Shown here piece after piece: positions 28,301-37,730 of a stretch of DNA of 64,000 nt. The notes beneath the pieces were generated by a model. It was not told the origin of the DNA, ran no database searches, and saw only the letters and a list, made by a program, of their open reading frames with translations. The stretch covers positions 124,001 through 188,000 of the forward strand of contig CASFZN010000018.1 of the NCBI GenBank assembly GCA_949299195.1. The letters are read 5' to 3'. Position numbers and translations under genes: made by a program. The DNA is from an uncultured bacterium (GTDB lineage Bacteria; Bacillota_I; Bacilli_A; RFN20; CAG-826). The first letter of the stretch is position 1; each line of letters starts with the position of its first letter.

Positions 28301-28456
28301 TAATCCTTCTTTAAAAAATAAAAATTTAAAAGAACCATTCAAGGATTCTTTTAAATTTTGTTTATTTAAGAAGGATTCAAAATCACTATTAAAATTAAGA
28401 AGATTGACTCCAATATTAGGAGTAGTAAGAAATGAAAAATCTATAGGTTTAATCAT
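25388..28456 (-). CDS. lacZ: GH2 beta-galactosidase (LacZ type)
   Basis: 1022 residues, almost the length of E. coli LacZ. Domain order: sugar-binding jelly roll, immunoglobulin-like domain, catalytic TIM barrel, second Ig domain and a C-terminal beta-sandwich. The acid/base Glu453 lies in FWSLGNES and the nucleophile Glu520 in LCEFEHAMGNS. No signal peptide, so it acts on imported beta-galactosides such as lactose. It overlaps the alpha-galactosidase gene by 4 bp (ATGA), showing coupled translation. An in-frame copy of the recurrent palindrome (26288-26303) encodes KKFPREN in a solvent-type linker. Confidence 0.95.
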   Translation of the reverse strand: MIKPIDFSFLTTPNIGVNLLNFNSDFESFLNKQNLKESLNGSFKFLFFKEGLNESSDYSFLDPSFNIKDLKDIKVPSHLELEGYLKPQYVNVVYPWEGKEDLSFNELPFINPTGIYFKDIEISDENIGNSDYILEFRGFESALYVYINGNFVGFSKLNFETTKFDITSFLNKGKNRFTFILFKYSFESWYKRQDMWNLSGIFRDVNLIKLPKTRIEDIKVLSTLDKTYYKDGSLDLSIKVNSVKPNLSLSLSFLDKDKRIFNKVLNINELTTNFNYEIKNVKPWSDEIPTLYTLKIKLKEKDKVIQEIEQKIGFRNIEIKDNVILLNGKRIILKGVNRHEFETHSGRVISQNLCEEDIKLLKRNNFNAIRCSHYPNVHFFYDLCDKYGILVCDECAIETHALWMNHKERGVTTKDVLPGDDKKYLEYTLKKGEFLYEAHKNHPSIIFWSLGNESFVGENFRELANYFRKVDPTRIVHYEGNIVDSSFDDISDVYSRMYPSPKECDKILKKGLNKPFILCEFEHAMGNSLGIFDEYYELTKKYPNFQLGFIWDYVDQGITINDRIHVGGDFKDYPNDGNFVCDGILLSNREETVKTKIAKYFYQPFEIEILSINTIKITNLYNFKSTSKLKLEYELIEDGCAVFTKSFEANIQPNDSKTILIGVEFELKQDSEYVVRVGAKSKEDNAYYSKGFEVGFYEKFIQGDLKINPTRTIVDFKKFPRENKLSSWLSANHFTVGFKNGFRAIFNGRFIDNGGLEGIITKDKTYLHNVIKPTLYRPVTDNDRIIGKYLISPYVGTSINPLCIPSRKGLNIKYISDDEIRVTFNYLMAINSIGIYRTFKVIYTVYSNDTIKVEFKYKTPIAIFMNECIGLALKIDNDIKNFTYLGLKDYDSYIDRYKGLKYGISESNVDKEFVKYSKPQECGNHEFTRYLKLDFNDKYLSFYALNKPFSFKYLPYSDLEITSKNNYLDLINDGYNYLTIYSFNKGVGGIDSWTSGVTKEYKIKRNKTYIQSFLIKIEDKNN
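26288..26303. repeat. Recurrent palindrome, intragenic copy in lacZ
   Basis: GTTTTCACGTGGAAAC followed by TTTTT on the plus strand; one mismatch from a perfect palindrome. On the coding strand it is read in frame as part of KKFPREN. Confidence 0.75.
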
Positions 28457-30735
28457 ACTAATTTATCTCTTTTGCCTCCGTCTACTTGTTTTGTTTTTCT
28501 ATAAATATTAGCTTTTATTGCATCTATTTCTTTAATTACAAACATCATTGAAGTATATGGAGTTAAAATGGCTGAAATATTAAGTCCAACATTCATATAG
28601 AAATCACCTTTATAGATGTCGTTAGTTAAACTATTATAGTAATATTTGTTTTTATCTAATCCTTTAAGTTTAATAAATCTAGCTTTAGTAGCTTCTTTTC
28701 TATAAATCATAAAATAAACTAATGCTAAATTTTTTTTCTTAGTTACAACGTTCCAAGCATTGTAGTTACATTTATAAGGATTATAAATCGCATAATAATC
28801 GCCATATTCAATAACATCATGGAATTCTTGATATAAATTATTAAAGAATAAGATCTTTTCTTTTTCTTCTTCACTAATATTTAAAATATCAAGTTCATAT
28901 CCATATGTTCCAAAGAAAGCTAAGCAACACTTATCTTGGATTGAGCCGCTTCCCCTTTCACATACATGAGCACCAATACTTCTTAATGGGTAGAAAATAT
29001 TTTTAGAATATTGGATTCCACTTCTTAAAGAAATGTCCATTTCATCACTTGCCCAAGCTTGAGGAGAATAATATAAAAGACCAAGATCAAATCTTCCGCC
29101 TCCAGCAGCACAACTTTCTAATAAGATATGAGGATATCTTTTAGTAAATTTATTTAATAATTTATAAGTACCCATAATAAATCTATAGGTAGTTTCTTTT
29201 CTTTTTTCTTTTGGTAAATGAGATGAATAAGTTTCAGTTAAGTATCTATTAAAGTCCCATTTAACATAGCTTATTCCTAAAGAATCGATAACTTTTGTTA
29301 AATCGTTAAAAATTCTTTCAACTACTTCATCGTTTGTTAAATCTAAAACAAGTTGATGTCTAAAAAGAGTTGGTTTTTCATAAAATGATGGATATAAAGC
29401 GTATTCTGGATGTTCTTTATAAAGGTTTGAATCAGGTGAAATCATCTCTGGTTCAACCCAAAGTCCAACATTCATTCCCTTATTTTTTGCATATTCAACA
29501 ACTCTAGAAATATCGATTTTTTCTTTATTTATAAACCAATCTCCTAGAGATGATTTATCGTTATTTCGATGTCCGAACCAACCATCATCTAATACAAAAA
29601 GGTTAATGTTAAGTTCTTTTGCTTTATCAATAACTTTTAAAATTTTCTCGGTATCAAAGTTAAAATAATAGGCTTCCCAAGAGTTAACTAAAATATATTT
29701 ATCTTTATTTTGAGAGAATCCTAAAACTCTTTCTCTAATTAAATCGTGGAAGATTTGGCTCATTTTATTAATGCCTTCGCAACTAAATACTTGGATAGTT
29801 TCAAATGAGGTTAATTCTTCTTTTTCATTTAAGAAAAATTCAGTAGTTTCGTTATTATATGAAACAGTGAGTCTAGTTTGATCAATTTCATCTACCTTAA
29901 ATTCATAAGCAAAGTCACTTGAATATAAAATATTAAAGCCATAAACTTCGCCATTATCTAAAGTAGTTCCGTTTTTTATTAAAGCGACTGCAGAATTATA
30001 ATAAAATCCTCTAGCACCATGATTTTCGCTTATTTTTGTATAAGAATGATTAAGAGGGATTCTTTCTTCTTCGGTATCATTACTCCAGGTGCCTTTAAGA
30101 GCAAGAATTTCATAGTCACAACTATTTAAATCGAGTTCCATAGAAGAGAATTTATTGACTACTATTCCTTCTTTTTCTCCGTTATTTACAAGTTTTGAAT
30201 ATCTAACTAGACAGTGATATTTTTCACTTACTTCATAATAAAGTTTAAGTATTACGTCTTTATATTCTTCTTTTAAGGTGATTATTAAAGTTTCAACCTC
30301 ATTATCTTTAAATCGAACATGTGGTAAATTTTTATTTTTATCTTTTGGTAAACCTTTAATCACTTCATGAGAGACATATAAAAAATTAGTAATAGGGATA
30401 TTATCTTTTATTTCATTATTAATAATTGTATGAGCACCTCTTTTATCACCTTTCATAAAAGGTGCGCATTCAAATTGGGATGCTAAAAAGGAGAAATAAT
30501 AATCTTCATCCATGGTTTCATAGTAATCTTCTTCATTTTTAGACCTATTAATGTCTAAAAATGAATATCTTTCCATATATCTTTCACTAACTCTTTCTTT
30601 AGAAATATCACTTAGGTATTTTCCATCATATAAATGAATTAAATAGTTATATTTATTAATATGAATGTAATAAGAATATTCTTCATTAATTGATAAATGG
30701 ATGATTCTTCTTTCTTTTTCATAACTAATCGCCAT
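28453..30735 (-). CDS. GH36 alpha-galactosidase
   Basis: 760 residues, normal for bacterial GH36 enzymes. The catalytic nucleophile Asp494 is in YVKWDFNR and the acid/base Asp564 in WASDEMD; the 70-residue spacing matches the family. Also present: VLDDGWFGHRN and ESCAAGGGRFD. No signal peptide, so it is cytosolic and hydrolyses melibiose or raffinose-type alpha-galactosides. Good Shine-Dalgarno (AAAGGGAGAG). It lies between the GH13 gene and lacZ in the galactoside operon. Confidence 0.95.
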   Translation of the reverse strand: MAISYEKERRIIHLSINEEYSYYIHINKYNYLIHLYDGKYLSDISKERVSERYMERYSFLDINRSKNEEDYYETMDEDYYFSFLASQFECAPFMKGDKRGAHTIINNEIKDNIPITNFLYVSHEVIKGLPKDKNKNLPHVRFKDNEVETLIITLKEEYKDVILKLYYEVSEKYHCLVRYSKLVNNGEKEGIVVNKFSSMELDLNSCDYEILALKGTWSNDTEEERIPLNHSYTKISENHGARGFYYNSAVALIKNGTTLDNGEVYGFNILYSSDFAYEFKVDEIDQTRLTVSYNNETTEFFLNEKEELTSFETIQVFSCEGINKMSQIFHDLIRERVLGFSQNKDKYILVNSWEAYYFNFDTEKILKVIDKAKELNINLFVLDDGWFGHRNNDKSSLGDWFINKEKIDISRVVEYAKNKGMNVGLWVEPEMISPDSNLYKEHPEYALYPSFYEKPTLFRHQLVLDLTNDEVVERIFNDLTKVIDSLGISYVKWDFNRYLTETYSSHLPKEKRKETTYRFIMGTYKLLNKFTKRYPHILLESCAAGGGRFDLGLLYYSPQAWASDEMDISLRSGIQYSKNIFYPLRSIGAHVCERGSGSIQDKCCLAFFGTYGYELDILNISEEEKEKILFFNNLYQEFHDVIEYGDYYAIYNPYKCNYNAWNVVTKKKNLALVYFMIYRKEATKARFIKLKGLDKNKYYYNSLTNDIYKGDFYMNVGLNISAILTPYTSMMFVIKEIDAIKANIYRKTKQVDGGKRDKLV

Positions 30736-30802
30736 ATAGACTATCTCTCCCTTTTAATTTTTATGTCTTTTATTTATTACCTACTAGGTTTTACTAAATT
30801 AT

Positions 30803-32440
30803 TTATAATTTATAGATAATTGCTTCATATTCATTAAGGATATTAAGTGAATGATTTTCATAATTTGAGATTAATATTTCTTTATCTTCTCTAATATCTT
30901 TAATCTTTTTATTAGATAAATTAATAACTACTAAATATTTATTTCCTTCATATTCTCTTATGAATTTAGCAACATTTTTATTAGATTTAATTCTTTTAAA
31001 TGAGCCATGTTTTAAAACGTCATCATTATTTCTAAAATGAATCATCTTTTTATAATAATTAAGGATTGAGTCTTCAACTTTATATTCATCTTCAACATTG
31101 ATTCCTTTTTTATAAGATTCATTAATTTTTAACCAAGGTTTAGTGCCGTTATTAAATCCAGCGTTAATATCTTTATTCCGTTGCATTGGAGTACGAGCAT
31201 GGTCTCTATTAGTAGTTTCATTAACGAGTTTAAATGCTTTTTCTTTTGATAAATGAAGAAGTTTCATTAAATAATTGGTGACTCCAATTGCTGAAACATC
31301 ATTAACATCTTCATATTTCATGTCTTTATCATCATTCATTCCAATTTCTTCACCTTGATAGATAAATGGAGTTCCTCTTAAAGAAAGAAGGAAAGTAGCA
31401 AGTGCTTTAGCGCTTAAATTATAAAAATGTTCTTCATCTCCATATCGAGATACACTTCTTCTTTGGTCATGATTTTCTAAATAATTTGCCATCCATCCAA
31501 TTTCTTCAATCCATGATAAAACTGGGTTAATTAAGTTTTTAGGTTTAAACTTTTTCTTAAAGACTGGAACAATTTTATTTTGATCGCTAAAAGCATGATC
31601 AAATTCAAAGAACATATCTAAAGCGCCTGTTTCTTTAAACTTTTTACCATCTTCATAATTAATTGCAAAAGTTTCACCTACTAAAAAAGCGCCATATTTT
31701 TTTAAGACATTATTTTGAAGTCTTTCTAAAATTTTATAGTTTTCATCTTGATTAATGTAGTGTTCTCTTCCAATTTCATATAGTCTAAAGCGACCATTTT
31801 TTAAACTTGATTTATAGATTCTATTAATAACGTCACATCTAAATCCATAAACACCTTTTTCAAGCCAGAACTTTAATATTTTTTCGATTTCTTCGATTAA
31901 TTCTTCACTATGATAATTTAAATCAATTTGTTCTTTACTAAAAAGATGGAGATAATACATGTTATCTTCATTTTCTATTTTTTCCCAAGCACCACCCGAA
32001 AAGGTAGAAGTCCAGTTATTTGGAGGTCTTTTTTTGCCCTTACCTTTTTCAAAATAGTAGTATTTACGGTATTTTGAAGAGGGATCACTAAGAGCTTCTT
32101 TAAACCAAGGGTGTTCATTTGAAGTATGGTTAATTACTAAATCCATTACGATATAAATATCTCTTTTTTTAGCTTCTTTAATGAGATTATCAAAATCTTC
32201 CATTGTTCCGAAAAGAGGATTTATATCATAATAATCTGAAATATCATAGCCGTTATCTTTAAGTGGAGATTTATAAATAGGAGATAACCAAATAATTCCG
32301 ATTCCTAAATCTTTTAAATAATCTAATTTTTGAATAATTCCATTTATATCTCCGATTCCGTCATTATTAGAATCACTAAATGAAAGAGGATATATTTGAT
32401 AAACTATTCTTTCTTCAAAAGGTTGATATTTTTTATCCAT
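30803..32440 (-). CDS. GH13 oligo-1,6-glucosidase/alpha-glucosidase
   Basis: 545 residues from the ATG at 32440. It opens ERIVYQIYPLSFSDSNNDGI and has the GH13 motifs: region I LVINHT, nucleophile Asp203 (FRCDVIN), acid/base Glu256 (VGETFA) and NHDQRR. The layout is that of the GH13_31 subfamily (dextran glucosidase DexB, oligo-1,6-glucosidase). It would cleave alpha-1,6 or related glucosides in the cytosol. A GTG six codons upstream (32458) is possible but would overlap the transporter gene more and consume the GTGGGG site that serves as Shine-Dalgarno, so the ATG is preferred. Confidence 0.88.
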   Translation of the reverse strand: MDKKYQPFEERIVYQIYPLSFSDSNNDGIGDINGIIQKLDYLKDLGIGIIWLSPIYKSPLKDNGYDISDYYDINPLFGTMEDFDNLIKEAKKRDIYIVMDLVINHTSNEHPWFKEALSDPSSKYRKYYYFEKGKGKKRPPNNWTSTFSGGAWEKIENEDNMYYLHLFSKEQIDLNYHSEELIEEIEKILKFWLEKGVYGFRCDVINRIYKSSLKNGRFRLYEIGREHYINQDENYKILERLQNNVLKKYGAFLVGETFAINYEDGKKFKETGALDMFFEFDHAFSDQNKIVPVFKKKFKPKNLINPVLSWIEEIGWMANYLENHDQRRSVSRYGDEEHFYNLSAKALATFLLSLRGTPFIYQGEEIGMNDDKDMKYEDVNDVSAIGVTNYLMKLLHLSKEKAFKLVNETTNRDHARTPMQRNKDINAGFNNGTKPWLKINESYKKGINVEDEYKVEDSILNYYKKMIHFRNNDDVLKHGSFKRIKSNKNVAKFIREYEGNKYLVVINLSNKKIKDIREDKEILISNYENHSLNILNEYEAIIYKL

Positions 32441-33980
32441 TTTGTGTTTTTTCCCCACTATTTTCTTCTTTATATCGTATTTTTCTTTCTTCTATTTCTT
32501 TACACATCTTAATATGGAATTCTTCGGTAATCTTATATTTAAATCTAATAATTAAATATGTTCCTAAGAAAAGTAACATTGGAATTATGGTAAAGCCAAT
32601 ATGGAAGATAATTAATTGCATTTGTTCGATTGGATCACTTGCTAAGAAAGCATTATATTGATTTAAAATTTCACTACTATTATTCATGAATTCTCTTTCA
32701 AAATTTGCGATAGCGTTCGAATAAACTATTAATCCAGATGCATATAAGAATACATATAAAATAAGTTGTTGTAATGAAGATGCAATCTTAGCGGTAAATG
32801 CTCTTAAAGCAAAGGTAGAAGATTCTCTTCTTTCATTAAATTTCCATTCATTAAAATCAATAGAGTCTTGAATCATGATATATAAAATAAGAGAGATTAT
32901 TGCTTGACCTAAGAATGCTATAAAACCAAAAACACATAATAATGCAAATGTTGCAGGTCCAGTATAGAAAACATAAGAGAAAAGTAAAACATACGAAGCT
33001 ATTGTAGTTAAACAACAGATTTCAAATAATCTCATCTTTGGAATCTTAAGTTTATTAACTAAAAGTGGATAGATAAATTGGGCAATTAAGGTTGCTGCAG
33101 CAAAAACAATTGTAAAATAAAGTTGATAAGTACCACCTTCTGCGTAACCAAAATTAAAATAGAAATAGTTTAATCCGGCTCCAGTTAAAACAGATGAACC
33201 AGTGTAATAAAGTAAAATCGCAATAATTGTCCATCTTAACTGATCATTTTTACCAACAACAGTAAAGATTTCTCTAAACTTCATCTTTTCATTATTTTGT
33301 TCAATAATCTCATCTTGTTTTCTTTCTTTCATAAAGATGACTAAGATGAGTTGCGATAATGCAAATAAAACAGAAACTACAATTGAAACTACTCTATAGG
33401 TAGGACCTTGATTACCACTTGCTAAAAGAGGAACAATTCCACCAACCGCAAAAGTTCCAATAGAGATAAATATTGATAAAATTGTAGTTAAATTAGCTCT
33501 AACTTTTTCATCATTTGATAAAGAAGGTAAAACTGCCCAGAAAGAAATATCATTAATTGTATAGGTTAAATCCCATAAAAAGTAACTAACTCCAAACCAA
33601 GCAACATATGCCCATCCAGTTGGAGTAACCCAGAACATTAAAATAGTAACAAGCGAATTAAGTAAAGCGCCCATTGCAATCCAAGGACGATATTTACCTA
33701 ACTTTTTAAAGTGTACTTTTTCAATGATATAACCCATGATAGGGTCGTTAAATCCATCCCAAATTCTTAAAACTGCGATAATAATCGTAATTGCTAAAAA
33801 CATTTGGGTGTATTCTTCAAGTGTTACACTACCAAGAGCAAAAAATTGGACGAAGCTTAATAAAAATAATGAAACAAATTGATAAGCTGCGTCTCTAAAC
33901 ATACCTGAAGAGGTATAAAGCCACTTAGTTAAACCAGGAACTTTATCACCTTCAAAGGTTCTTTTTTCAAAATAATTCAT
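32433..33980 (-). CDS. GPH-family sugar:cation symporter
   Basis: 515 residues from the ATG at 33980, preceded by AAGGATGG at good spacing; a TTG 21 nt upstream would lie beyond that site. About twelve membrane helices and the glycoside-pentoside-hexuronide family start (GLTKWLYTSSGMFRDAAYQF). The conserved loop RIWDGFNDPIMGYIIE near residue 75 carries acidic cation-binding residues. It imports oligosaccharides or galactosides with a cation (MelB/LacS/XynP relatives, without a PTS-like IIA tail). It overlaps the GH13 gene by 8 bp and heads the three glycoside hydrolase genes. Confidence 0.9.
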   Translation of the reverse strand: MNYFEKRTFEGDKVPGLTKWLYTSSGMFRDAAYQFVSLFLLSFVQFFALGSVTLEEYTQMFLAITIIIAVLRIWDGFNDPIMGYIIEKVHFKKLGKYRPWIAMGALLNSLVTILMFWVTPTGWAYVAWFGVSYFLWDLTYTINDISFWAVLPSLSNDEKVRANLTTILSIFISIGTFAVGGIVPLLASGNQGPTYRVVSIVVSVLFALSQLILVIFMKERKQDEIIEQNNEKMKFREIFTVVGKNDQLRWTIIAILLYYTGSSVLTGAGLNYFYFNFGYAEGGTYQLYFTIVFAAATLIAQFIYPLLVNKLKIPKMRLFEICCLTTIASYVLLFSYVFYTGPATFALLCVFGFIAFLGQAIISLILYIMIQDSIDFNEWKFNERRESSTFALRAFTAKIASSLQQLILYVFLYASGLIVYSNAIANFEREFMNNSSEILNQYNAFLASDPIEQMQLIIFHIGFTIIPMLLFLGTYLIIRFKYKITEEFHIKMCKEIEERKIRYKEENSGEKTQNG

Positions 33981-34014
33981 AATTATTCCATCCTTAAACA
34001 ACTTTTTGAAAAAC

Positions 34015-34045
34015 TAAAAATATTATAAATCAACGCTAATCAAAA
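34015..34045 (-). promoter_or_regulatory. Possible promoter/operator of the glycoside hydrolase operon
   Basis: In the 83-bp gap upstream of the symporter, the minus strand carries TTGATT-AGCG-TTGATT directly followed by TATAAT. The repeated TTGATT could be a regulator half-site. No strong -35 box; the operon may also be read through from the P-type ATPase gene. Confidence 0.35.
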
Positions 34046-34063
34046 AAGTATTAAAAATATTGA

Positions 34064-36592
34064 TTACTTATCTCTTTTTTTAAAGAGATAACCTTTATTT
34101 TTAATTAAAGTTATATTTAAGAAAGTATAAATGATTGTAACAACAACAAATGACATTAATAAAGTTAACCAATCTTTAATAAAATCAAGTTGTTTAAAGA
34201 AATCAAAATTAAAGAAACATTCAAAAATTAAATTAATTTGTTCGCCTACTGTTGAACCTTGTTTTAAATATGAAGGATCTAAAAATACATTAGGGAATCC
34301 AAACATAAATAATAAGGTAAAGAAAATATTTATAGTGATAACCACATAATTAAATTTACTTAATGGATATGAAATATTAAAGATGATAACTGGTCCACTT
34401 ATAGAAATTAATATTGAAATTAAAAGTGGGCCATTACTAGATCCATTTAATGTAGTAATAAGTAAAGTTAAGGCACTACTTAAAGCAATAAATACTCCGG
34501 CTAAAGTACCTTTTTTAAGGGAATATTTAACAAAATTATCAATTACTCGATCATAATTTTTATTTTCAATACTAAGTAAGAATCCACTTAATGCAATAGT
34601 AATAAAATTAAATATATAAATAGATTCAATCCCTACTATTAATCCTTTCATAGTGAATAATGAAATTAAAGAAAGGAAGAAGAAATAGATATCTTTTGCA
34701 ATAAATAAAATAGTAGACCTATTAATATTATTAATTGATCTTCTACCTTCTTTAATTACCTCTTTTAGATGAATGAAATCATCATCTAAAAGAGTAAAGT
34801 CACTAATAAGTTTAGAAGCTTTACATCCTGAAGTTAAAGCTACTGAAGATGAAGCTCTATTTAAAGATAATATGTCATTAACTCCATCTCCAATATAACA
34901 ACATTTATGCTTATTAGATTCTAAAATATCTATGATTCTTTCTTTATCGTGAGGGTTGGCTCTTGCAAAAATATCATTATTTAATGCTATATCAATAAAA
35001 TTATCTTCATTACTATTAATATTTTCTAATGAAATTGAAGAGTTATATTCAATACTTGCTTCTTTAGCTAAAGCATTAACAGTTAAAAGATTATCTCCCG
35101 TAATAATCTTAATATCCATTTTTAAGTCATTTTTAAAATATTCAATAATTTCTTTTATTCCTTTTCTTAATTCATTTTGAAGGTTAAAAATACCTAAAAC
35201 ATCGTCATTTCTTTTAAAAACTAGTACTCTTAATCCATTTTTAGAGTAGTTATTAATTATTGATAAAATAGCTTCATCTTTAATATTTAGTTTTTCAGAT
35301 GCTCCTAAATAATATGTATCGCCATTATTTAAAATAAGAGAAGAATACTTTTTATTAGAATCGAAATAATTAACTTCTTTTATCTCTTCCTTATTTAATA
35401 TATAAGGAATATTTTCATTTTTGAGTGTAGAAAAGTTTCCACGTGGAAACTTTTTTAACTCATTATTAAAATATTCCTTAACTGAAATTGAAGTTTCGTT
35501 ATCATTAAAAAGGTTTAAATAATCTAATACTAGCTTAATATAAATTTCATTATTCTCTTTTAAATAATTATCGAAAATTATCGATTCTTTCATGATTATT
35601 TTATTGGTAGTTATAGTACCAGTTTTATCTAAAACAAGGGTATCACATCTAGCTAAAGTCTCTATTGAATAGAGTTCTTTACTCATAACATTTATCTTAT
35701 AGAGTTTAAAGATTGATGAAGAAAGTGAAATACTTGCAAGTAAAACGAGTCCAATAGGAATCATTCCTACAATTATGGTTGAAGTATTGGAAATTATAGA
35801 AATAGAAAATGTAAAGTTATTCGCAACTAATTCATTAATAAGAGTAATAATAAAAGAAGGAATCATTATTATTACCATAAATAAAATAATCTTGTTAATA
35901 TCTTTGAATAATTTAGATTTATTGGCTTTTTTCTTTTTAACACTATATTCTAATTTTTTAATATAGGTGTTTTTAGCAACCTCTTTAACCTTTAAAACAA
36001 CATATTCGCTATTAAGATAAGAAAATATTGATGATCCGCTTAAAATAGTGTCGTTTATTTCTTTTTGGATTGGATTAGATTCGCCAGTTAATATTGATTC
36101 ATTAACGGTTATTTCGCCCTCTATCAATATAAAATCTAAAGGAAAAGTATATTTTAATAAATTAATTTCATCCTTTTTCAAAATAACTATATCATCAATT
36201 ACTATTTCATCTTCTTTAACATAAACTTCCTTATTATCCCTAATTACTAGTATTTTTGAAGATTTATCTTTTTCATTAATCTCCATTTTTTCAATTAAAT
36301 ATTTACTTCTTTCTTCTACTACAAGCGAAAATAAACCATTAATTAAAATAACTAACAAGAATCCATATTTTGTTAATGGAATCTCCTTGATTCCATTATC
36401 AAAATTTAGTTGGATTATTAAAAAAGTTAATGCAACTAAATAAAGAATGATGTTAAAAAAAGAAAAGAAAGATTCGTATATTATTCTTAAATGTGATTTA
36501 TAAACTACATTCTTAGACTTATTAACCTTACCTTCTTTAATTCTTTTTTTAACCTCTTCAGTAGATAGACCTAAATTTAAATAAGATTTCAT
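34064..36592 (-). CDS. P-type cation-transporting ATPase (CtpE-like)
   Basis: 842 residues. Phosphorylation motif LDKTGTIT (Asp322), actuator motif LTGES, hinge CYIGDGVNDILSL and phosphatase-like ITGDNLLTV are all present. Four N-terminal-half and about six C-terminal membrane helices. The membrane segment IPIGLVLLASISLS resembles CtpE-type ATPases, proposed to move calcium or magnesium. It starts with a 4-bp overlap with the Gfo/Idh gene, so it is co-translated with it. The recurrent palindrome (35435-35450) is inserted in frame in the nucleotide-binding domain (KKFPRGN). Confidence 0.85.
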   Translation of the reverse strand: MKSYLNLGLSTEEVKKRIKEGKVNKSKNVVYKSHLRIIYESFFSFFNIILYLVALTFLIIQLNFDNGIKEIPLTKYGFLLVILINGLFSLVVEERSKYLIEKMEINEKDKSSKILVIRDNKEVYVKEDEIVIDDIVILKKDEINLLKYTFPLDFILIEGEITVNESILTGESNPIQKEINDTILSGSSIFSYLNSEYVVLKVKEVAKNTYIKKLEYSVKKKKANKSKLFKDINKIILFMVIIMIPSFIITLINELVANNFTFSISIISNTSTIIVGMIPIGLVLLASISLSSSIFKLYKINVMSKELYSIETLARCDTLVLDKTGTITTNKIIMKESIIFDNYLKENNEIYIKLVLDYLNLFNDNETSISVKEYFNNELKKFPRGNFSTLKNENIPYILNKEEIKEVNYFDSNKKYSSLILNNGDTYYLGASEKLNIKDEAILSIINNYSKNGLRVLVFKRNDDVLGIFNLQNELRKGIKEIIEYFKNDLKMDIKIITGDNLLTVNALAKEASIEYNSSISLENINSNEDNFIDIALNNDIFARANPHDKERIIDILESNKHKCCYIGDGVNDILSLNRASSSVALTSGCKASKLISDFTLLDDDFIHLKEVIKEGRRSINNINRSTILFIAKDIYFFFLSLISLFTMKGLIVGIESIYIFNFITIALSGFLLSIENKNYDRVIDNFVKYSLKKGTLAGVFIALSSALTLLITTLNGSSNGPLLISILISISGPVIIFNISYPLSKFNYVVITINIFFTLLFMFGFPNVFLDPSYLKQGSTVGEQINLIFECFFNFDFFKQLDFIKDWLTLLMSFVVVTIIYTFLNITLIKNKGYLFKKRDK
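35435..35450. repeat. Recurrent palindrome, intragenic copy in the P-type ATPase gene
   Basis: Perfect GTTTCCACGTGGAAAC with AAAA before and TTTTTT after it, extending the palindrome to 24 bp. It encodes KKFPRGN in the ATPase. Confidence 0.82.
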
Positions 36593-37566
36593 TTTAATAT
36601 TTTATCGATTAATTCCATTATTTTTAAAGATTCATCTAACTTCATGGATGGATTTTCTTTTTTTCCTCCAATTAAGGAATTATAGGTTTCAATAAGTTGA
36701 TATTCATAACCATTAATATCATGCTTGATATTAATGGTAGAGATTAAATCACTATAATTATGTGATTTATCATCGTGTCTATAAATTTCAATTCTTTCAG
36801 GATTATTAATATTAATTACTTTAATAAATCCTTCTTTTCCATAGATAAATCCATCTCTAGATGTAGCATTATTTAAAGTAGTAAAGAAATGGGCAATAAC
36901 ACCATTTTCATAAATTAAATTAACGCTGCATGTTTCATCCACTCCAGTATCTAATAATTTCTTATCTACTTTTATTGATTTAACTTTGGAATTAGTAAAC
37001 ATATCTATAAAGTTAAGTGGATAAACTCCTACATCTTTCATAGCTCCGCCACCAAGTTCTTTAGAATATAATCTTTCAATATCTCTAATTTCATATCCTA
37101 AATTAGCTTCAATATAATAAATTTCTCCGATTGCATTCGATAAAAGTAAGGAATTTATTATATTTCTCGAACTCATATATCTAGTCCAGATAGCTTCTGC
37201 TAAAAAGATTTTGTGACCTTTAGCATAATTTATTACTTCTAGAGCTTCTTTAGCATTATTAGTAAAAGATTTTTCTACTAAAACTGGGCGATTATGTTTT
37301 AAACATAACATAATATGATCTTTATGGAGAGAGATAGCGGTTGAAATATAAACCAAATCGATATTATCGTCTTTTAACATTTCTTCATATGAATCATAAG
37401 CGTTTTTAAAATGGTATTTTTCTTTAAAATCGTTAGCTTTATTGATGTCTCTACTAGCGACACTATAAAGATTAAACATCTTTGGTAGACCTAAAAAAGT
37501 TTCAGCAAGTTTGTGCGCTATTTTTCCTGCCCCCAAAAAGGCAACATTTAATATTCTTTTTTTCAT
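36589..37566 (-). CDS. Gfo/Idh/MocA-family oxidoreductase
   Basis: 325 residues. N-terminal Rossmann fold (FLGAGKIAHKLAETF) with the second motif VLVEKSFTNN in place of the usual EKP, and a C-terminal substrate domain (EANLGYEIRD, GGGAMKDVGVYPL). Members are NAD(P)-dependent sugar or polyol dehydrogenases, a few with glycosidase activity. First gene of the run that continues into the P-type ATPase and galactoside genes. The exact substrate is unknown. Confidence 0.85.
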   Translation of the reverse strand: MKKRILNVAFLGAGKIAHKLAETFLGLPKMFNLYSVASRDINKANDFKEKYHFKNAYDSYEEMLKDDNIDLVYISTAISLHKDHIMLCLKHNRPVLVEKSFTNNAKEALEVINYAKGHKIFLAEAIWTRYMSSRNIINSLLLSNAIGEIYYIEANLGYEIRDIERLYSKELGGGAMKDVGVYPLNFIDMFTNSKVKSIKVDKKLLDTGVDETCSVNLIYENGVIAHFFTTLNNATSRDGFIYGKEGFIKVININNPERIEIYRHDDKSHNYSDLISTINIKHDINGYEYQLIETYNSLIGGKKENPSMKLDESLKIMELIDKILK

Positions 37567-37703
37567 AATTATCGATTTCCTTTACCAATATTTTATACAA
37601 GAATAAAATTAAAGTATATTGATTTTAAAACAACTTTTAATATTGAATTTTGTTAATTTTAGGAGATTTTTAGTATACTTGAAAACTACTAGTTATGAAA
37701 AAA

Positions 37704-37719
37704 GTTTCCACGTGGAAAC
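37704..37719. repeat. Recurrent palindrome/terminator after the second AlbA pseudogene
   Basis: GTTTCCACGTGGAAAC flanked by six A and seven T, giving an extended palindrome of about 34 bp. It lies 11 bp beyond the end of the minus-strand AlbA reading frame and could terminate transcription in both directions. Confidence 0.82.
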
Positions 37720-37730
37720 TTTTTTTCATT

